From Limosilactobacillus reuteri (GTDB lineage: Bacteria > Bacillota > Bacilli > Lactobacillales > Lactobacillaceae): 64,000 bases of DNA. Position 1 is the stretch's first letter. The number at the start of each line of letters is the position of its first letter. The notes beneath the pieces were generated by a model that saw nothing but the letters and a program-made list of their open reading frames with translations, ran no database searches and was not told where the DNA came from. The DNA lies in NCBI RefSeq assembly GCF_013694365.1, contig NZ_CP059275.1, positions 1,550,001 to 1,614,000 on the forward strand, in the 5' to 3' direction. The translations under genes were made by a program, and so were the position numbers. Shown one piece after another: positions 38,780 through 47,571 of the stretch.

Positions 38780-39386
38780 GTGAGGATTGCTTTTGCTGGT
38801 ATTATTATCAGTTGGATTGCGCCTGGCTTTACCGGAAAATATACAAAGCATCATCCCATCATCTTTTCGCACTTGCTAGAACGGCTTACGGCATTAATTA
38901 TCGTGATGTTTGGTGAGACGATTGTCGGTATTGCTGATTACTTTACTGCCACCAGCTTTTCAATTCAGTCTATTCTTATACTTACCACAGTTGCAGCGCT
39001 ATTCTTTACCTACATTGTTGAATTTGATCATTTAATTAATGAACATCAACGCCATGAGACCGGAAATTTAATGATCTATCTTCATTACTTTATTTTATTT
39101 GGTCTTAGCCTAATAACTGTGGCAATGAAATTCATTGATGATGCAGAGGCACATCCGCGATTTGCGGGAACCTGCATGTACCTGGGTTTTGCCTTGTTTT
39201 ATATTGGCCTTGCAATTGCTAACTATTACAATAAGGTAAAAGTAAATAAAACCGTTGTAAGTATTTTTATCAATTGCCGGTTTTGGAATTTTCTGGTTTT
39301 ATTCAGCGTTTACGCCTGTGGTTATTATTATGACTGCTGTAACGTTGATTAATAAACAACCTAAGATTAGTTCAGGACAAAAATAA
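38780..39386 (+). pseudogene. ltrA: ltrA remnant, 3' part with frameshift
   Basis: Starts 'MRIAFAGIIISWIAPGF' and carries the conserved 'HLLERLTALIIVMFGETIVG'. The simple frame stops at 39352 after an unrelated tail, but from about 39272 the next frame reads 'IAGFGIFWFYSAFTPVVI' and on to a stop at 39384-39386, the expected LtrA end, so one extra base shifts the frame. With the interruption at 38779 the gene is broken at two points. Confidence 0.8.
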
Positions 39387-39406
39387 TTATTGTCCTGGAC
39401 TTTTTT
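39373..39406 (+). terminator. Intrinsic terminator after ltrA
   Basis: CAGGACAA (39373-39380) pairs with TTGTCCTG (39390-39397) and is followed by GGAC and six T (39401-39406). It overlaps the last codons of the ltrA frame. One of the few terminators kept in the window, because this stretch was not trimmed. Confidence 0.8.
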
Positions 39407-39830
39407 GTTATTCTGAAGATAGAGCTAAGATCGATCATGCTCCCAGGGACTTCGAGTCCGTATTATAAAATGATCTCCGCTATCTTTGATTTGATATTTT
39501 GCTTTTAGGTTGTGGAACTACGAGTTCGAGTATTTAGGAAATGAAGTACAAATCTAGGATAGCGGTTATATCTAGCTCTATTTATAGAAAGGAAGTCTTT
39601 TTATGTCTGATATATTTGCCTTGGATGTTTCAATGGGGAAAAGCTACTGTGTCTGGTATCGAGGGAAACACTGTTTAAAAGAGTTTTCTTTAGTACACAC
39701 GAGAGCGGGGTTTAATGCTCTACGAGATATGATTAAGAAAGCTCAGAAGCCAATTATCTACTTTGAAGCGACTGGAATTTATTCGCGAGTAATTGAACAT
39801 TTCTGTGAGACCAATGGTCTCCGCTTTTGC
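39407..39830 (+). mobile_element. IS110-family element, left end remnant
   Basis: Left non-coding end (to 39602) and the first 76 codons of a DEDD transposase starting ATG 39603, with AAAGGAAG about 7 bases before it. The protein opens 'DIFALDVSMGKSYCVW' (first catalytic Asp) and has 'PIIYFEATGIYSRVIEHFC' (conserved Glu), the N-terminal RuvC-like half of IS110 recombinases, which are normally about 400 residues. The copy ends abruptly and is repeated at 39831. Exact left boundary not defined. Confidence 0.7.
39411..39602 (+). ncRNA. Candidate bridge-RNA region of an IS110 element
   Basis: About 190 non-coding bases upstream of the recombinase, in the place where IS110-type elements encode their bridge RNA. 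Nested pairing is visible: outer stem 39419-39427 with 39573-39581 (9 bp), stem 39433-39438 with 39470-39475 around hairpin 39447-39451/39455-39459, and stem 39477-39484 with 39558-39565 (8 bp) around hairpin 39515-39519/39523-39527. So two stem-loops sit inside one closing stem. Structure is seen; bridge RNA identity is inference from the known family. Confidence 0.4.
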
Positions 39831-40064
39831 ATGTCTGATATATTTGCCTTGGATGTTTCAATGGGGAAAAGCTACTGTGTCTGGTATCGAGGGAAACACT
39901 GTTTAAAAGAGTTTTCTTTAGTACACACGAGAGCGGGGTTTAATGCTCTACGAGATATGATTAAGAAAGCTCAGAAGCCAATTATCTACTTTGAAGCGAC
40001 TGGAATTTATTCGCGAGTAATTGAACATTTCTGTGAGACCAATGGTCTCCGCTTTTGCAAATAA
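39831..40064 (+). pseudogene. IS110 transposase fragment, second written copy
   Basis: 77 codons, identical over 228 bases to 39603-39830, then AAATAA. It reads the recombinase N-terminus and stops where unrelated DNA (IS30 tail) begins. Because the first copy has no stop, the two read as one frame of 153 residues, but the exact repeat is best explained as one stretch recorded twice (element plus its gene). Not a functional transposase: three quarters of the protein are missing. Confidence 0.75.
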
Positions 40065-40185
40065 TGAGTTACCGGAACAACATTCCTCGCAAGTCATTGG
40101 GCTATCAAACACCTTACGAGGTATTCATGAAGTATGTCACTGATGAGCAACTACTTTTTTTCTAACTTAAATTGACATTTCGGGA
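40065..40185 (+). mobile_element. IS30-family transposase 3' remnant
   Basis: From 40067 the frame reads 'SYRNNIPRKSLGYQTPYEVF' and ends 'MKYVTDEQLLFF' at stop 40163-40165, the typical C-terminus of IS30 transposases. The last 20 bases (CTTAAATTGACATTTCGGG) look like the element's downstream end. The IS30 piece abuts the cut IS110 gene, so IS30 insertion followed by decay probably broke the latter. Confidence 0.75.
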
Positions 40186-41076
40186 ATGAATATAAAAAGT
40201 GTACCAAAGAAGCAACTATGGGGAATTGAATTAAATCTGATTTCTCTCCTATTTAGTAGTATTAGTCCGGTTCTTAATAAATTTTCACTTACTAGCTTGA
40301 GTCCGGTTGTTGGGGGAATTTTCACTAGTGCGTTTGCTGCAATTTTTACTTTTGCAACAATCCTCATTACTCGTCAGCATGTTTCTTTAACCAACCTTAA
40401 GAGCCTGTGGTTATGGCTTTTGGGTGGAACAAATGCAATCGGAATTATTCTTCAATATATTGCTCTTTCAACCTTAAGTCCAATCACTGTTACCCTTATC
40501 GCTCGGATGTATTTAGTTTATGTTTTCTTCCTATCTTATATCTTCTTAAAGGAAAAGATTACAAAGTGGGATTACTTAGCAATTATTCTTTGCATTCTCG
40601 GTTCTTTCTTTATTTCAGGAAGCCGACTTCAATTTAGTGATAACCTTCTTGGATTGATTTGTGCATTCATCTACCCACTAATGTATGCCGCCAACAATAT
40701 CGCGGCTAAGTATCTAGTTAGTGATGAAGAGCCAAATAATGTCTTGTTCTTTAACCATTTTACTTCGGCTCTTTTACTTTTCTGCTATGCTCTCATAACA
40801 GGAACGTCATTTAGCCATATTTCTAGTCAAGCAGTCGCATTTAACTTTGGCGGAGCATTCTTTAATGGTTTCATGTCACTACTTCTTTTCTATACTAGCT
40901 TGCAGTTTATTACAGCTGGTAAAGCAAATATTGTTCGTGCACTTGGTCCAGTAATTGTTATTATTTACTCTTCATTTTTCTTTCCTGTTCAGGTAACTCC
41001 TTCTCTAGTTTTAGGAGCAATTTTAGTAATTTCAGCTAGTGCAATTGTTACCTTTACAAGAACAAATCACGAATAA
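40186..41076 (+). CDS. EamA/DMT-family transporter
   Basis: 296 residues, about ten membrane helices in two EamA repeats (about 15-140 and 160-290). 'SPVVGGIFTSAFAAIFTFAT' and 'TAGKANIVRALGPVIVIIYS' are typical. Exports or imports small metabolites; substrate unknown. Confidence 0.85.
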   Translation: MNIKSVPKKQLWGIELNLISLLFSSISPVLNKFSLTSLSPVVGGIFTSAFAAIFTFATILITRQHVSLTNLKSLWLWLLGGTNAIGIILQYIALSTLSPITVTLIARMYLVYVFFLSYIFLKEKITKWDYLAIILCILGSFFISGSRLQFSDNLLGLICAFIYPLMYAANNIAAKYLVSDEEPNNVLFFNHFTSALLLFCYALITGTSFSHISSQAVAFNFGGAFFNGFMSLLLFYTSLQFITAGKANIVRALGPVIVIIYSSFFFPVQVTPSLVLGAILVISASAIVTFTRTNHE

Positions 41077-41766
41077 ATGCATAATGGCTGGTCAATTTTC
41101 TTATGGGTTATTTATCCATATATAATGTTGGCATCATTTTTCATTGGAACATTTGCTAGATTTAAATATTTTCATCCCTCAATTACTGCCAAATCAAGTG
41201 AACTTTTTGAAAAGAAATGGCTAATGATCGGAAGTGTTACTTTCCACATTGGAATTATTTTAGCTTTCTTTGGTCACTGCTTAGGAATGTTTATCCCAGC
41301 AAGTTGGACTGCTTACTTTGGCATTACTGACCACATGTACCACATCTTTGGTTCATTAATGATGGGAATTCCAGCAGGGATCCTTGCATTTGTGGGAATT
41401 GCAATTTTGACTTATCGGCGAATGACTTGTTCTCGTGTTTATAAGACAAGTGATATCAATGATATTATTGTCGACTGGGCTTTATTGGTTACAATTGCAT
41501 TAGGTCTAGCATGTACTATTACGGGTGCATTTATTGATTACAATTATCGGACAACAATTAGTCCATGGGCAAGAAGTCTATTTGTTCTTAATCCTCAATG
41601 GCAATTGATGCGTTCAGTGCCATTAATTTATAAAATTCATGTTCTTTGTGGATTAGCAATTTTTGGTTACTTCCCATACACCCGGTTGGTTCACGCTTTA
41701 ACGCTACCTTGGCAATATATTTTCCGTCGTTTTATTGTTTATCGTCGACGCGCAAGGGTTTATTAA
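41077..41766 (+). CDS. narI: Respiratory nitrate reductase gamma subunit
   Basis: 229 residues, five membrane helices. Cytochrome b subunit that takes electrons from menaquinol and passes them to NarH. Heme-ligand histidines sit in 'TFHIGIILAFFGHCLG' (about 56-71), 'DHMYHIFGSLMMG' and 'IHVLCGLAIFGYFPYTRLVH'. Its start ATGCATAA is identical to the end of narJ at 42338-42345, so narJ lies upstream of it in the genome and overlaps it by 8 bp. Needs heme, which lactobacilli normally must take up. Confidence 0.95.
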   Translation: MHNGWSIFLWVIYPYIMLASFFIGTFARFKYFHPSITAKSSELFEKKWLMIGSVTFHIGIILAFFGHCLGMFIPASWTAYFGITDHMYHIFGSLMMGIPAGILAFVGIAILTYRRMTCSRVYKTSDINDIIVDWALLVTIALGLACTITGAFIDYNYRTTISPWARSLFVLNPQWQLMRSVPLIYKIHVLCGLAIFGYFPYTRLVHALTLPWQYIFRRFIVYRRRARVY

Positions 41767-42345
41767 GTGATTGATTTTAGACGATTGACAGATTTAAAGG
41801 ATACATTTGCCGTTCTTTCCCGTTTGATTGACTATCCTGATACAGAAACGTTTTCACCAGAGATTCGTCAATTATTACTTACAGATAACGCATTATCAAC
41901 AGCAACGCGGGGAGAATTATTAAGCCTTTTTGATGAATTAGCCGCACTATCTTCAATCGAAGTCCAAGAGATATACGCTCACCTTTTTGAAATGAACCGA
42001 CGTTATACTCTTTATATGTCATACTATAAGATGACCGATTCCCGTGAACGAGGGACCATTTTAGCACGGTTGAAAATGCTATATGAGATGTTTGGTATAT
42101 CAGAGGCGACCAGTGAACTTTCTGATTATTTGCCTCTATTGTTAGAATTTCTAGCATATGGCGATTATACTAATGATCCGCGTCGTCAGGATATCCAATT
42201 AGCATTAAGTGTGATTGAAGATGGAACTTATACCCTTTTAAAAAATGCAGTGACAGATAGTGATAGTCCCTATATTCAGTTAATCAGGCTTACACGTTCA
42301 TTAATTGGTTCGTGTATTAAAATGGAGGTGCAAGAAGATGCATAA
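41767..42345 (+). CDS. narJ: Nitrate reductase assembly chaperone NarJ
   Basis: 192 residues, GTG start, all-helical TorD/NarJ fold. Contains 'EIYAHLFEMNRRYTLYMSYYKM' region (about 58-79), typical of NarJ. It helps insert the molybdenum cofactor into NarG and is not part of the final enzyme. Its first eight bases equal the last eight of narH (43898-43905), proving the natural order narH then narJ. Confidence 0.93.
   Translation: MIDFRRLTDLKDTFAVLSRLIDYPDTETFSPEIRQLLLTDNALSTATRGELLSLFDELAALSSIEVQEIYAHLFEMNRRYTLYMSYYKMTDSRERGTILARLKMLYEMFGISEATSELSDYLPLLLEFLAYGDYTNDPRRQDIQLALSVIEDGTYTLLKNAVTDSDSPYIQLIRLTRSLIGSCIKMEVQEDA
42324..42330 (+). promoter_or_regulatory. Natural Shine-Dalgarno for narI, inside narJ
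   Basis: GGAGGTG in the last codons of narJ, 7 bases before ATGCATAA. In the genome that ATG is the start of narI; here narI has been placed before narJ, so the site now precedes nothing. Confidence 0.8.
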
Positions 42346-43905
42346 GTGAAGATTAAAGCACAAATCAGCATGGTCTTAAACCTCGATAAGTGTATTGGTT
42401 GTCATACCTGTTCAGTAACTTGTAAGAATACATGGACAAATCGTCCAGGCGCTGAATACATGTGGTTTAATAATGTTGAAACTAAGCCAGGTGTCGGTTA
42501 TCCAAAACGCTGGGAAGATGAAGATCAATACCATGGAGGGTGGACTCTTAATTCAAAAGGTAAATTAAAATTACGTGCTGGAAGCAAATTAAATAAAATC
42601 GCTCTTGGTAAGATTTTTTACAATAATGATATGCCAGAGTTAGATAACTACTACGAACCATGGACCTATGACTATAAGACATTATTTGGTCCTGAACAAA
42701 AGCACCAACCCGTTGCTCGTCCTAAGTCGCAAATTACTGGCGAAGGAATGGAATTAACCACTGGTCCTAACTGGGATGATGACTTAGCGGGATCAACTGA
42801 ATATGTCCAACAGGATCCTAACATGCAAAAAATTGAAGGGGATATCAAAAATAACTTTGAGCAGGCCTTTATGATGTATCTTCCCCGATTATGTGAGCAC
42901 TGTTTGAATGCACCTTGTGTAGCTTCTTGTCCATCAGGCGCAATGTACAAACGAGATGAAGATGGGATTGTTTTAGTAGACCAAGAACGCTGCCGGGGAT
43001 GGCGTTTTTGCATGACTGGATGTCCATATAAGAAGGTCTACTTTAACTGGAAGACTCATAAGGCTGAAAAATGTACTTTTTGTTATCCGCGAATTGAAGA
43101 AGGCCAACCAACAGTTTGCGCCGAAACCTGTGTTGGTCGAATTCGATATATTGGTGCTATTCTATACGATGCTGATCGAGTAGAAGAGGCAGCATCAACT
43201 CCTGATGAGAGTAAGCTGTATGAAGCACAACTTGGCTTATTCCTCGATCCCAACGATCCTGAAGTTGTCAAGCAAGCACTCAAGGATGGCATTTCTGAAG
43301 AAATGATTGAGGCTGCACAAAAGTCACCGATCTATAAAATGGCAGTAAAAGAAAAGATTGCCTTCCCACTTCACCCAGAATATCGGACAATGCCAATGGT
43401 TTGGTATATTCCGCCGCTATCACCAGTTATGAGTTACTTTGAAGGACGGGACTCAATAAAGAATCCTGAAATGATCTTCCCAGGAATTGATCAAATGCGG
43501 GTGCCTGTTCAATACTTGGCAAGTCTATTAACTGCTGGAAACGTTCCTGTCATCAAGAAAGCCTTATATAAACTTGCAATGATGCGGCTATACATGCGTG
43601 CTAAGACTAGTGGTCGGGATTTTGATAGCAGTAAACTAGAACGAGTTGATTTAACAGAAGAACGGGCAACATCACTTTATCGTTTACTGGCAATTGCTAA
43701 ATATGAAGACCGCTTTGTTATTCCAAGTAGCCAAAAGGCAGAAATGGAAGATGCACAAACCGAACAAGGTAGTCTTGGCTATGATGAATGTGAAGGCTGT
43801 GCATTAGCTCCCCAACACAAGAGTATGTTTAAGAAGGCAGAAGCTGGCAAATCAACTAATCAGATTTATGCTGATAGTTTCTATGGAGGGATTTGGCGTG
43901 ATTGA
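42346..43905 (+). CDS. narH: Nitrate reductase beta subunit, iron-sulfur protein
   Basis: 519 residues, GTG start. Four cysteine clusters: 'CIGCHTCSVTCKN' (about 16-28), 'CEHCLNAPCVASCPSG', 'CRGWRFCMTGCPYKK' (third position Trp, the usual NarH [3Fe-4S] site), and 'CTFCYPRIEEGQPTVCAETC'. Carries electrons from NarI heme to NarG. The start GTGAAGATTAA matches the end of narG (47561-47571), so narG precedes it in nature with an 11-bp overlap. Confidence 0.96.
   Translation: MKIKAQISMVLNLDKCIGCHTCSVTCKNTWTNRPGAEYMWFNNVETKPGVGYPKRWEDEDQYHGGWTLNSKGKLKLRAGSKLNKIALGKIFYNNDMPELDNYYEPWTYDYKTLFGPEQKHQPVARPKSQITGEGMELTTGPNWDDDLAGSTEYVQQDPNMQKIEGDIKNNFEQAFMMYLPRLCEHCLNAPCVASCPSGAMYKRDEDGIVLVDQERCRGWRFCMTGCPYKKVYFNWKTHKAEKCTFCYPRIEEGQPTVCAETCVGRIRYIGAILYDADRVEEAASTPDESKLYEAQLGLFLDPNDPEVVKQALKDGISEEMIEAAQKSPIYKMAVKEKIAFPLHPEYRTMPMVWYIPPLSPVMSYFEGRDSIKNPEMIFPGIDQMRVPVQYLASLLTAGNVPVIKKALYKLAMMRLYMRAKTSGRDFDSSKLERVDLTEERATSLYRLLAIAKYEDRFVIPSSQKAEMEDAQTEQGSLGYDECEGCALAPQHKSMFKKAEAGKSTNQIYADSFYGGIWRD
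43885..43890 (+). promoter_or_regulatory. Natural Shine-Dalgarno for narJ, inside narH
   Basis: GGAGGG near the end of narH, 7 bases before GTGATTGA, which is the true start of narJ. In this window the next gene is narG, so the site is displaced from its real target. Confidence 0.8.
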
Positions 43906-46900
43906 ATGAAGTCACGATTCTTTAACAAGGTTGATAAGTTTAATGGAACCTTTACACAACTTGAAGAAAATAGTCGCCGTTGGGAAAAGCTTTATCGCCA
44001 GCGATGGGCGCATGACAAAGTTGTCCGAACAACTCATGGAGTTAACTGTACAGGCTCGTGTTCTTGGAATGTTTATGTCAAGCAAGGAATTATTACTTGG
44101 GAACACCAAGCCACAGATTATCCATCATGCGGACCTAATATTCCAGGATATGAACCACGGGGATGTCCTCGGGGAGCTAGTTTCTCTTGGTATGAATACA
44201 GTCCCGTTCGAATTAAGTATCCATATATTCGTGGCAAGTTATGGGAGCTTTGGACTGCTGCCAAGAAAGAACATGAAAATCCCTTAGATGCGTGGGCAAG
44301 TATTGTCGAAGATCCAGAAAAGTCTAAAAAATATAAGAAGGTCCGAGGACACGGTGGCTTAATTCGTGTTCATCGTTATGAAGCATTAGAAATGATTTCA
44401 GCTGCTTGCTTATACACAATTAAGAAGTATGGGCCTGACCGCATTGGTGGTTTTACCCCAATTCCTGCAATGTCAATGATGAGTTTTAGTGCCGGAGCAC
44501 GGTTCATTGCCTTAATGGGTGGGGAACAAATGAGTTTCTACGATTGGTATGCTGATCTACCACCTGCGTCTCCTCAGATTTGGGGTGAACAGACTGATGT
44601 TCCAGAATCCGCAGAATGGTATAACAGTTCTTACATTATTATGTGGGGATCAAACGTCCCATTAACTCGGACGCCGGATGCGCACTTCATGACAGAGGTT
44701 AGGTACAAAGGAACAAAGATTGTGGCAGTTAGCCCTGATTATGCTGAAAATGTGAAATTTGCTGATGATTGGCTTGCACCAGAACCAGGTAGTGATTCTG
44801 CTGTTGCTCAAGCGATGACTTATGTAATTTTAGATGAATTCTACCAAAAGCACCCAGTTAAACGTTTCATTGATTACTCCAAGCGATTTACTGATTTACC
44901 ATTTATGGTTGAATTGGAACCAAGTACAGCAAATGGTGATCACTATACACCAGGTCGCTTCGTCCGGATTAGTGACTTAGTTGCTGATGATACGATTGTC
45001 AATCCAGCATGGAAGACAGTTGTTTATGACCAAAATAACCACAAGATTGTTGTTCCAAATGGAACGATGGGACAAGAATATAATGCTAAGGAAAAATGGA
45101 ATCTTGAATTATTAGACCAAAATGGTAATAAGATTGATCCGGCACTTTCTATTAATGATCAAGATGGCGAAACTGAACAAATTATTGCTGATTTTCCAGC
45201 GTTTAGTAATGACGGAAACAGCGTTGTGCAACGTCATTTACCAGTTAAAAAGCTCAAATTCACAGATGGCAAAGAACACTTGGTAACTAATGTTTATGAT
45301 CTGATGATGGCTCAAATGGGAATTAATCGGACTGGTAATGATGAACTTGCTGCTAAAGATGCAATGGATGCTGAGAGTTACTTTACTCCTGCTTGGCAAG
45401 AAAGCCGTTCGGGAGTAAAAGCAGAGCAAGTTATTCAAATTGCTCGTGAATTTGCCCAAAACGCGGCCGAAAATGAAGGGCGGAGTATGGTAATCATGGG
45501 TGGTGGAGTCAACCACTGGTTCAATGCCGATATGAACTATCGAAACATTATTAATATGCTGATGTTGTGTGGTTGTGTTGGTATGACTGGTGGTGGTTGG
45601 GCTCACTACGTTGGTCAAGAAAAGCTCCGTCCACAAGAGGGTTGGGCAAATATTACTTTTGCTAATGACTGGGAAAAAGGTAGTGCCCGTCAAATGCAAG
45701 GTACTACTTGGTATTACTTTGCAACTGATCAATGGCGTTATGAAGAAATTGATAACCAAGCTCAAAAATCACCTGTTTGGAAGAGTAAACATTCCTACTT
45801 ACATAATGCTGATTATAATCAAATGGCAATTCGTTTAGGATGGTTACCATCATACCCACAATTTGATCGTAATCCGTTATCTTTTGCAAAAGATTACAAT
45901 ACAACTGATATTAATGAAATTTCAAAGAAAGTTGTCGATGAATTGAAGAAGGGCTCTTTACATTTTGCTGCTGAAGATCCTGATGCTAACCAAAATCAAC
46001 CTAAAGCGTTCTTCTTATGGCGTTCAAACTTATTTGCTTCTTCTGGCAAAGGTGCCGAATACTTTATGAAACATTTATTAGGCGCTGAAAATGGATTGCT
46101 TGCTAAACCTAATGATCGAGTTAAGCCCCAGGATATGATTTGGCGTGATAAAGGAGCAATTGGTAAGTTAGATCTTGTTGTTGATATGGACTTCCGAATG
46201 GTTTCAACACCAATGTACTCCGATGTTGTCCTACCAGCTGCTACTTGGTATGAAAAGAAGGACCTTTCATCAACTGATATGCATCCATTTATTCACCCAT
46301 TTAATGCAGCAGTTAGTCCAATGTGGGAATCAAAGTCTGACTGGCAACAATTCAAGCTCTTGGCTAAGACTGTTTCTGAAATGGCAAAGAAATACATGCC
46401 GGGAACCTTCTATGATCTTAAGAGCGCACCACTAGGACATAATACTCAAGGGGAAATCGCTCAACCATACGGGGAAATTAAAGATTGGAAGAACGGTGAA
46501 ACAGAGCCAATCCCTGGAAAAACCATGCCTTCTTTAAAATTAGTTACCCGTGATTATACTAAGATCTATGACAAATACATCACTCTTGGCCCTAATATAG
46601 TAAATAATTATAACTATAAAGTTGATGATCAATATGATTACCTCAAAGACATGAATGGAATTGCTAGTGAAGGCATTGGTGCAGGCTGTCCGTTACTTGA
46701 TGAAGATGAAAAAGTATGTGATGCAATCTTACGGATGTCAACTGCTTCCAATGGTAAACTCGCTGATCGAGCTTGGGAAAAGAAGCAAGAGCGAACGGGT
46801 GAACATTTAACAGATATTGGTCGCGGTCATGCTGATGATTCAATGTCGTTTAAGCAAATCACTGCTCAACCACAAGAAGCTTATCCAACACCAATCGGAA

Positions 46901-47571
46901 CTTCTGCTAAACATGGTGGAGCTCGCTACACACCATTTTCATTAATGACTGAGCGAAATATTCCTACATTTACTCTTACAGGTCGTCAGCATTTCTACAT
47001 TGATCATGAAATTTTCCGTGAATTTGGTGAAAATATGGCAACTTATAAACCATCCTTACCACCAGTTGTAATGGCCCCAGGAGATGTTGATGTTCCACCA
47101 GTAAAAGATGAAGTTACACTTAAATATATGACTCCTCATGGTAAATGGAATATTCATACGATGTACTACGATAACCTTGAAATGTTGACATTATTCCGGG
47201 GTGGTCCAACTATTTGGATTAGTCCCCAAGATGCCGATAAGATTAAGGTAAAAGATAACGACTGGATCGAAGTCTATAACCGTAATGGGGTTGTTACTGC
47301 GCGGGCGGTTGTTTCTGTTCGGATGCCTGAGGGGTCAATGTACATGTACCATGCCCAAGATAATGAAATTTACGAACCTCTTTCTACCATTACCGGTAAT
47401 CGTGGGGGATCACATAATGCACCGACGCAAATCCACATTAAGCCAACACACATGGTTGGAGGATACGGCCAATTGAGTTACGGTTGGAATTACTATGGAC
47501 CAACTGGAAACCAACGTGATCTTTATGCAAATGTAAGAAAGTTGAAGAAGGTGAACTGGAGTGAAGATTAA
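43906..47571 (+). CDS. narG: Respiratory nitrate reductase alpha subunit (bis-MGD)
   Basis: 1221 residues, full length. Cytoplasmic catalytic subunit reducing nitrate to nitrite. N-terminal FS0 cluster region 'HGVNCTGSCSWNVYVKQG' (about 45-62) followed by 'YEPRGCPRGASFSWY', and the Mo-ligand Asp in 'FYDWYADLPPASPQIWGEQT' (about 207-226). C-terminal MGD-binding domain ends near 'GYGQLSYGWNYYGPTGNQRD'. No twin-arginine signal, as expected for NarG. Its 3' end holds AAGGTG at 47548-47553, 7 bases before the start sequence of narH. Confidence 0.97.
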   Translation: MKSRFFNKVDKFNGTFTQLEENSRRWEKLYRQRWAHDKVVRTTHGVNCTGSCSWNVYVKQGIITWEHQATDYPSCGPNIPGYEPRGCPRGASFSWYEYSPVRIKYPYIRGKLWELWTAAKKEHENPLDAWASIVEDPEKSKKYKKVRGHGGLIRVHRYEALEMISAACLYTIKKYGPDRIGGFTPIPAMSMMSFSAGARFIALMGGEQMSFYDWYADLPPASPQIWGEQTDVPESAEWYNSSYIIMWGSNVPLTRTPDAHFMTEVRYKGTKIVAVSPDYAENVKFADDWLAPEPGSDSAVAQAMTYVILDEFYQKHPVKRFIDYSKRFTDLPFMVELEPSTANGDHYTPGRFVRISDLVADDTIVNPAWKTVVYDQNNHKIVVPNGTMGQEYNAKEKWNLELLDQNGNKIDPALSINDQDGETEQIIADFPAFSNDGNSVVQRHLPVKKLKFTDGKEHLVTNVYDLMMAQMGINRTGNDELAAKDAMDAESYFTPAWQESRSGVKAEQVIQIAREFAQNAAENEGRSMVIMGGGVNHWFNADMNYRNIINMLMLCGCVGMTGGGWAHYVGQEKLRPQEGWANITFANDWEKGSARQMQGTTWYYFATDQWRYEEIDNQAQKSPVWKSKHSYLHNADYNQMAIRLGWLPSYPQFDRNPLSFAKDYNTTDINEISKKVVDELKKGSLHFAAEDPDANQNQPKAFFLWRSNLFASSGKGAEYFMKHLLGAENGLLAKPNDRVKPQDMIWRDKGAIGKLDLVVDMDFRMVSTPMYSDVVLPAATWYEKKDLSSTDMHPFIHPFNAAVSPMWESKSDWQQFKLLAKTVSEMAKKYMPGTFYDLKSAPLGHNTQGEIAQPYGEIKDWKNGETEPIPGKTMPSLKLVTRDYTKIYDKYITLGPNIVNNYNYKVDDQYDYLKDMNGIASEGIGAGCPLLDEDEKVCDAILRMSTASNGKLADRAWEKKQERTGEHLTDIGRGHADDSMSFKQITAQPQEAYPTPIGTSAKHGGARYTPFSLMTERNIPTFTLTGRQHFYIDHEIFREFGENMATYKPSLPPVVMAPGDVDVPPVKDEVTLKYMTPHGKWNIHTMYYDNLEMLTLFRGGPTIWISPQDADKIKVKDNDWIEVYNRNGVVTARAVVSVRMPEGSMYMYHAQDNEIYEPLSTITGNRGGSHNAPTQIHIKPTHMVGGYGQLSYGWNYYGPTGNQRDLYANVRKLKKVNWSED

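Noticed and set aside
39603..40064. A 153-residue protein with two identical halves
   Set aside because: It results from the same IS110 fragment being written twice; no biological two-repeat protein is needed.
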